This document shows positions 60,157 through 64,000 of a stretch of 64,000 nucleotides of DNA, in pieces. The stretch is taken from assembly GCA_903826865.1 (NCBI GenBank), contig CAIKGD010000046.1:31223-95222 (forward strand). Direction: 5' to 3'. How positions within the stretch are numbered: the first letter of the stretch is position 1; every line of letters starts with the position of its first letter. This DNA is from an uncultured Verrucomicrobiota bacterium. Lineage in GTDB: Bacteria; Verrucomicrobiota; Kiritimatiellia; Kiritimatiellales; Tichowtungiaceae. The notes beneath the pieces are model-generated. The model did not search any database, had not been told where the DNA came from, and worked only from the letters and a program-made list of their open reading frames with translations. A program made the position numbers and the translations under genes.

Positions 60157-61781
60157 AACGATGCCTTCACCGGCGCTCCCGCCCAGCCCGTCCGCTTCAG
60201 CCAGTTTTCCAGTTCAGCCCGCATCTTTTCCTTCACCGGGGCAAATTCAGGATTGTCGGCAAGATTGATGGTTTCGCCAGGATCGCTGTCCAGATTAAAA
60301 AGCACCTCGCCGGGAGGTTCATTAAATTGATACTCGTCTTTATGCGAAAAAACCATGTATTTAAACCCGTTCCCGCGCACCATGAAGTGCCCTGCCATTT
60401 CAGGCAGAACCTCGCGCTGCGCTTTAGGATTCGCGCTGATTCGTTCGCTAAAGGTGTACGGGTAAGCTTCCGACGCCTTTTTTTCTCCGCTCATGTAAGG
60501 CAATAGACTTTTCCCTTCGGCTTGGGCCAACGGATCTCGCCCGAGCATGTCGAAAAGGGTCGGAAAAACATCCACCGTGCTCGCCGGCGTTTTATTAACA
60601 TGCGGCGGCAGCATCTTCGGGTAACGTATCATCAATGGAATAGTGGCAACCTCTTCGTAGAAAGACGACGTTTCCTTCCAGGCCATGCCGTGGCCGCCGG
60701 CCATGTCACCGTGATCCGAAAGAAATACAATGATAGTATGATCTATCTCCCCGGCCAGCTCCAGCGCCTGGAAAATTCGTCCGACCTGATCGTCAAGAAA
60801 CTTAACGTTGCCGTAGTAAATCCGCAGATACTCGCGCAACCCGATCTCTTTGCCGTCCGGGCCGCGCATATTCGTTACGACAGCCCGGGACCACTGGTGT
60901 TTGAACTGATCAAGAAGAAACTCGGCATTGGCCGGCAGTTTAATTTCATCCGGTGGAAACATTTCATAATACGGTGCAGGCACCAAATAGGGATCATGGG
61001 GAATATTAAATCCAACATTGATCATAAACGGCTTCCCCGCCGCACTGCTTCGCCTGATGGTTTCAATCGCCCGATCAGTCACCTGATAGTCATAGCAATC
61101 CTCCTGCTTAAGATCCAGACGCCCCATGCCGATGGCCATTTTCCCGGCGGCATCATTGCCCCACTTTTTTCTCAGGTCATTATGCTCAATCGCCGCCTCA
61201 ATTTCGGCGGTAATCTCGATTGGAAAGATCAGCCCGTACCAGTCGCTGAATCGACCATTCCCCCGCGCCTTATATTGATCGAAGCTGCCGGCCATTTTGT
61301 CAAAAAATTCGGGAAAATAGCGATATTGATCGGGATACCAGGGCACCGAATCCCCGTTTTTAATCGGCTCGAGGTGCCATTTCCCGTAGTGATGGGTGGA
61401 ATATCCGGCGGTATTCAGGATGCGGGGATACGTTTGCTCGTCTTCCGTCATGCCCTGCTGTCTCCAACCGCAGTTCTGTACCACACCGTGCTGATGAGGA
61501 TAACGGCCGGTCACCAGCGACATGCGTGACGGAGAACAGTACGGCGTCGGACAGGTAGCCTCCGTAAAGCGAACCCCTTCCCGGGCCAGCCGATCAATAT
61601 TGGGAGTCGAAACCGGACCTCCATAACAACTCAAAACGCTTTTATTCAACTGATCTGGAAAAATCAGCAGAACGTTCGGTTCTTCCGCTGCCATTAACCA
61701 CGGCGCTGACATCAGCGGAAACGTAACAATCCCGGCCAGCGCATGAACCCCATTCCGCCTGTACATTGATTTCATCATCAA
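60153..61781 (-). CDS. Secreted sulfatase (family S1)
   Basis: A 542-aa exported sulfatase (hydrophobic signal ALAGIVTFPLMSAPWLMAA). Formylglycine motif CSPSR begins at Cys82; metal ligands lie in LIFPDQLNKS and FLSDHGDMAGGHG; YGKWHLEP is mid-protein. It may start at any of the first Met codons (61781-61775). Coupled to the downstream cytoplasmic sulfatase by a 4-nt overlap, giving an outside/inside pair. Confidence 0.93.
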   Translation of the reverse strand: MMMKSMYRRNGVHALAGIVTFPLMSAPWLMAAEEPNVLLIFPDQLNKSVLSCYGGPVSTPNIDRLAREGVRFTEATCPTPYCSPSRMSLVTGRYPHQHGVVQNCGWRQQGMTEDEQTYPRILNTAGYSTHHYGKWHLEPIKNGDSVPWYPDQYRYFPEFFDKMAGSFDQYKARGNGRFSDWYGLIFPIEITAEIEAAIEHNDLRKKWGNDAAGKMAIGMGRLDLKQEDCYDYQVTDRAIETIRRSSAAGKPFMINVGFNIPHDPYLVPAPYYEMFPPDEIKLPANAEFLLDQFKHQWSRAVVTNMRGPDGKEIGLREYLRIYYGNVKFLDDQVGRIFQALELAGEIDHTIIVFLSDHGDMAGGHGMAWKETSSFYEEVATIPLMIRYPKMLPPHVNKTPASTVDVFPTLFDMLGRDPLAQAEGKSLLPYMSGEKKASEAYPYTFSERISANPKAQREVLPEMAGHFMVRGNGFKYMVFSHKDEYQFNEPPGEVLFNLDSDPGETINLADNPEFAPVKEKMRAELENWLKRTGWAGAPVKASL

Positions 61782-61865
61782 CCTGTTCTTTCTATATTCT
61801 CTACATCGTTGAACGGAATATTTAACCCTCCGTCCTGCCGCTGCTCAAGTATGCCCCGATGCGTG

Positions 61866-61902
61866 CAAAAAACAACGCCTCCCTGCTGATAGACAGGGAG
61901 GG
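61866..61902 (-). terminator. Intrinsic terminator after the 61933 gene
   Basis: Stem CCTCCCTG (61878-61885) with CAGGGAGG (61894-61901) around an 8-nt loop. On the minus strand it is followed by a T-rich tail (61866-61877). It separates the 61933 glycosidase-like gene from the sulfatase operon. Confidence 0.75.
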
Positions 61903-61932
61903 TCGAAACCCGGGGGTCTTCCCGTTCCTGCG

Positions 61933-64000
61933 CTATTGCGCGGAGATGCGTATATTGTCCACAAAAATATGATTGTAATTGTCTGCTGTATCGCTTACGA
62001 ATCTCACCATCATGTTGGTCGTAAACGACGACGACGTGTTTGTTATAATCAGGGCGGGATATTGCCGGACTCCGTTCGTAAAATCGGTACCGCATTCATA
62101 TACAGCCGCATACGCCCAGCCAGCTCCGCCATTACTACTGTATTTCACCCTGAAATTATCCGGAGTTTGCGTATGGATCGGCATATACGTAAATTCGATC
62201 TTCAGTTTTGTATAATTGGTTAAATTAAGTGCTGTTTTTAGCCAGAAGTAATGATTTGTGTCGCTCAGCAAACGCACCCCTGTTGTGTCTTTTGCATAAG
62301 CTCCGGTCAATACGACACCATCCGCACTATTATTAGTAGTCCAGTGGCCCCATCGGTCACTTGAAGTTTCAAAGTCGTCATAGGTCAACTGTGTCCAGCC
62401 AAAGTTACTCAACGAAATATCAGTTTCGTAATAACTCCCGAAATACGATGCTGAATTTGTTTTAAGCTGCAACTTGACCCGGAGCGGAAAGGACGTATTG
62501 CCCACACTAAAGACGGCCTTGCTTACCGTCTGCGTAATTTCCTGCCCCGCGTTGACAGTCTGAGTGATCGACACCGTGCTCGTAATAATACCGCTAGTCT
62601 GGTTCGTCTTAAGAGTCATCACCAGACTGACCGTGTTCGGATCCCATTTATTGGTTCCTGTGTTTTGAATTACAGCAGTTGCAACCAGAGTTTTCTGGCT
62701 GGCAATGACAGACGGCATCTCAACACGGGTGAACTGACAGTCCATTGAATTTGAGGGCGCAGTCTTCCATAAAAGATTAGTATCTAAGTTCTTCAGATAG
62801 TTAGTATAGCAAACCTTTCCGGCAGCCGGACAATTAGTTCCACCCGGAATAAAATACATGTTTGTCAGCGTGCCGGCGTCATCGACCGCAGGATCAAGCA
62901 ATACAGGGAACTTCGTCGTGTAGGGCAGTCCTGCTATAAAATTCTGATAGGGCGTAAAATAGCCTTCAAGCGGAACATGAAACGCATCGCGGGCCATCCA
63001 GACCACCACACCAGGAACCGGCTCATCCTGAACCAGAGCCGCTGTCTTAAGCTGCGTAAATGAATAATACGCCGGCTTTTTCATATCCTGCTCCGTCCGG
63101 AGCCCGTAATATTCTTGCCGAAGCGTCGCCCAATCATTCTCGGCCACTTCCAATAGATTGGTGTAATCAGTCCAGCACCACCCGTGAATCCCGTCCAAAC
63201 CGGCTTTTGTGCCGATCCTGAACATGCCTTCCCACAATATCTTTTGCTCATTGGTAATAGCGGTTTTATGTAGTGGATCATAGCTGTTGTAGCCGAACTC
63301 CGCCAGTGTTACCGGCACCGGCTTGTCCTGCCTACTCATCGAATGAAGACGGATTAGAAACTGATTGTACCAGGCAGGATCGTTGGACTGGCCGGAATAT
63401 ATATGCAACGAAGCATAGTCCACCTCGGAGTTGCCGCGATGATTATCAAAGGAAAGTCCGCTGGCGCTATAGGTCGTATCATCGTCCATATCGCCGTTAC
63501 ATATATTGCTGGTGAAATCAACCGTGACAAACGGACGGCGCTCGTTGCAGCGCTCTTCGAGCGCCTGACGGATGTATAGCACAGCGCGGTTCACGCGATC
63601 CCATAGGAAGGTATAATAATCGCCGACTTTATTCGTCCAGCATCCGTTTGTTAGAAATTCATCTCTTATCGGTGGCATAGAGGTGTTGCAATTATCACCG
63701 GCCCCTGCATAAAGCCAATGATTGGTGGCGCGGGTTACCGAGCCGTAGGTTTCCTGAATCCAGCGGTTCCAGCTGACCAGCGTTTCGTCGGAATACTTCT
63801 TTATCGTGCCTCCGTTCGTATAGCTTCCGCCAGCCAAGTTCACATAGAAATCATCATCTAGCACATTGTTCGTGTTCAGATCATCCCGTTCGGCAAATTT
63901 TGGTTCACTGGACAGGTCAACCGAAAAAAGCGAATCGTACCGCCACAGCTCGGCTTCATTGAAAAACTGCACCAGAAAATCCGCATACTCTTTTAAATAA
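61933..64000 (-). CDS. Glycosidase-like secreted protein, 5' end outside window
   Basis: The frame is open to the right edge, so the N-terminus is missing; 689 codons are visible. The first 300 residues look like a TIM-barrel glycosidase (NRWIQETYGSVTRATNHWL, PFVTVDFTSNIC, VDYASLHIYSGQ, and VTLAEFGYNSYD with a candidate nucleophile Glu, then IHGWCWTDYTN). An Ig-like domain (VATAVIQNTGTNKWDPNTVS) and a C-terminal jelly-roll-like domain (FVDNIRISAQ) follow. It may belong near GH5 or GH42-type families; this is not settled. The terminator at 61866-61902 ends it. Confidence 0.8.
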   Translation of the reverse strand, partial: YLKEYADFLVQFFNEAELWRYDSLFSVDLSSEPKFAERDDLNTNNVLDDDFYVNLAGGSYTNGGTIKKYSDETLVSWNRWIQETYGSVTRATNHWLYAGAGDNCNTSMPPIRDEFLTNGCWTNKVGDYYTFLWDRVNRAVLYIRQALEERCNERRPFVTVDFTSNICNGDMDDDTTYSASGLSFDNHRGNSEVDYASLHIYSGQSNDPAWYNQFLIRLHSMSRQDKPVPVTLAEFGYNSYDPLHKTAITNEQKILWEGMFRIGTKAGLDGIHGWCWTDYTNLLEVAENDWATLRQEYYGLRTEQDMKKPAYYSFTQLKTAALVQDEPVPGVVVWMARDAFHVPLEGYFTPYQNFIAGLPYTTKFPVLLDPAVDDAGTLTNMYFIPGGTNCPAAGKVCYTNYLKNLDTNLLWKTAPSNSMDCQFTRVEMPSVIASQKTLVATAVIQNTGTNKWDPNTVSLVMTLKTNQTSGIITSTVSITQTVNAGQEITQTVSKAVFSVGNTSFPLRVKLQLKTNSASYFGSYYETDISLSNFGWTQLTYDDFETSSDRWGHWTTNNSADGVVLTGAYAKDTTGVRLLSDTNHYFWLKTALNLTNYTKLKIEFTYMPIHTQTPDNFRVKYSSNGGAGWAYAAVYECGTDFTNGVRQYPALIITNTSSSFTTNMMVRFVSDTADNYNHIFVDNIRISAQ

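Overview
The window looks like a chromosomal piece of a PVC-superphylum bacterium, most likely Kiritimatiellota or a close relative. This is inferred from gene content, not from a marker search. The pointers are many arylsulfatases, large secreted proteins rich in Thr, Asn and Gly, a pair of Verrucomicrobia-type secretins, a LacI family typical of such loci, and compact housekeeping operons.

The left part (1-25126) is mostly housekeeping genes on the minus strand. In transcription order they are trpS-scpA-scpB-pheA-glycosyltransferase-thioesterase-iorA-iorB-[four-helix cassette]-paaK-[four-helix cassette]-ACT protein-hisC, then two tandem secretins, a 1375-residue secreted protein, and ComF-accD-folC-murG-murC. 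The aromatic block (iorAB, paaK, ACT, hisC, pheA) could interconvert arylacetates, arylpyruvates and aromatic amino acids. One small secreted protein (4935-5507) points the other way. murC runs off the left edge.

The right part (25429-64000) is a carbohydrate-degradation region. It has six sulfatases, a GH78 rhamnosidase, a sugar isomerase-like protein, a GH130 enzyme, four glycosidase-like TIM barrels, two beta-helix lyase-like proteins, an SGNH hydrolase, an MFS sugar symporter, an ABC sugar importer and two paralogous LacI regulators. No SusC/SusD pair was seen. The set suggests outer depolymerisation of a sulfated polysaccharide containing rhamnose or mannose, import of oligosaccharides, and completion inside the cell: two sulfatases and the rhamnosidase lack signal peptides.

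The main finding is a set of short 'word-repeat islands' in the gaps between co-directional genes. Each uses its own degenerate word family (CGTATT, GGAATGATG, TTCTAAA, GTGTGAG, GAATATTGAA) arranged as two inverted arms, and each begins within about 10 nt of the upstream gene's stop codon. Two islands (15653-16130 and 17504-18025) carry between their arms a small four-helix-bundle protein gene of the S23/Avd-like type. Three carry no gene. A further word cluster is embedded in frame in murC, where a conserved segment is missing. Together they look like a family of intergenic elements with gene-bearing and gene-less forms, architecturally similar to 23S rRNA intervening sequences but placed in mRNA operons.

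Other items are a decayed IS with perfect 15-bp inverted ends (32296-32908), a decayed copy of the 5' end of one lacI gene (41176-41254), and several promoters and terminators. No tRNA, rRNA or CRISPR array was recognised.
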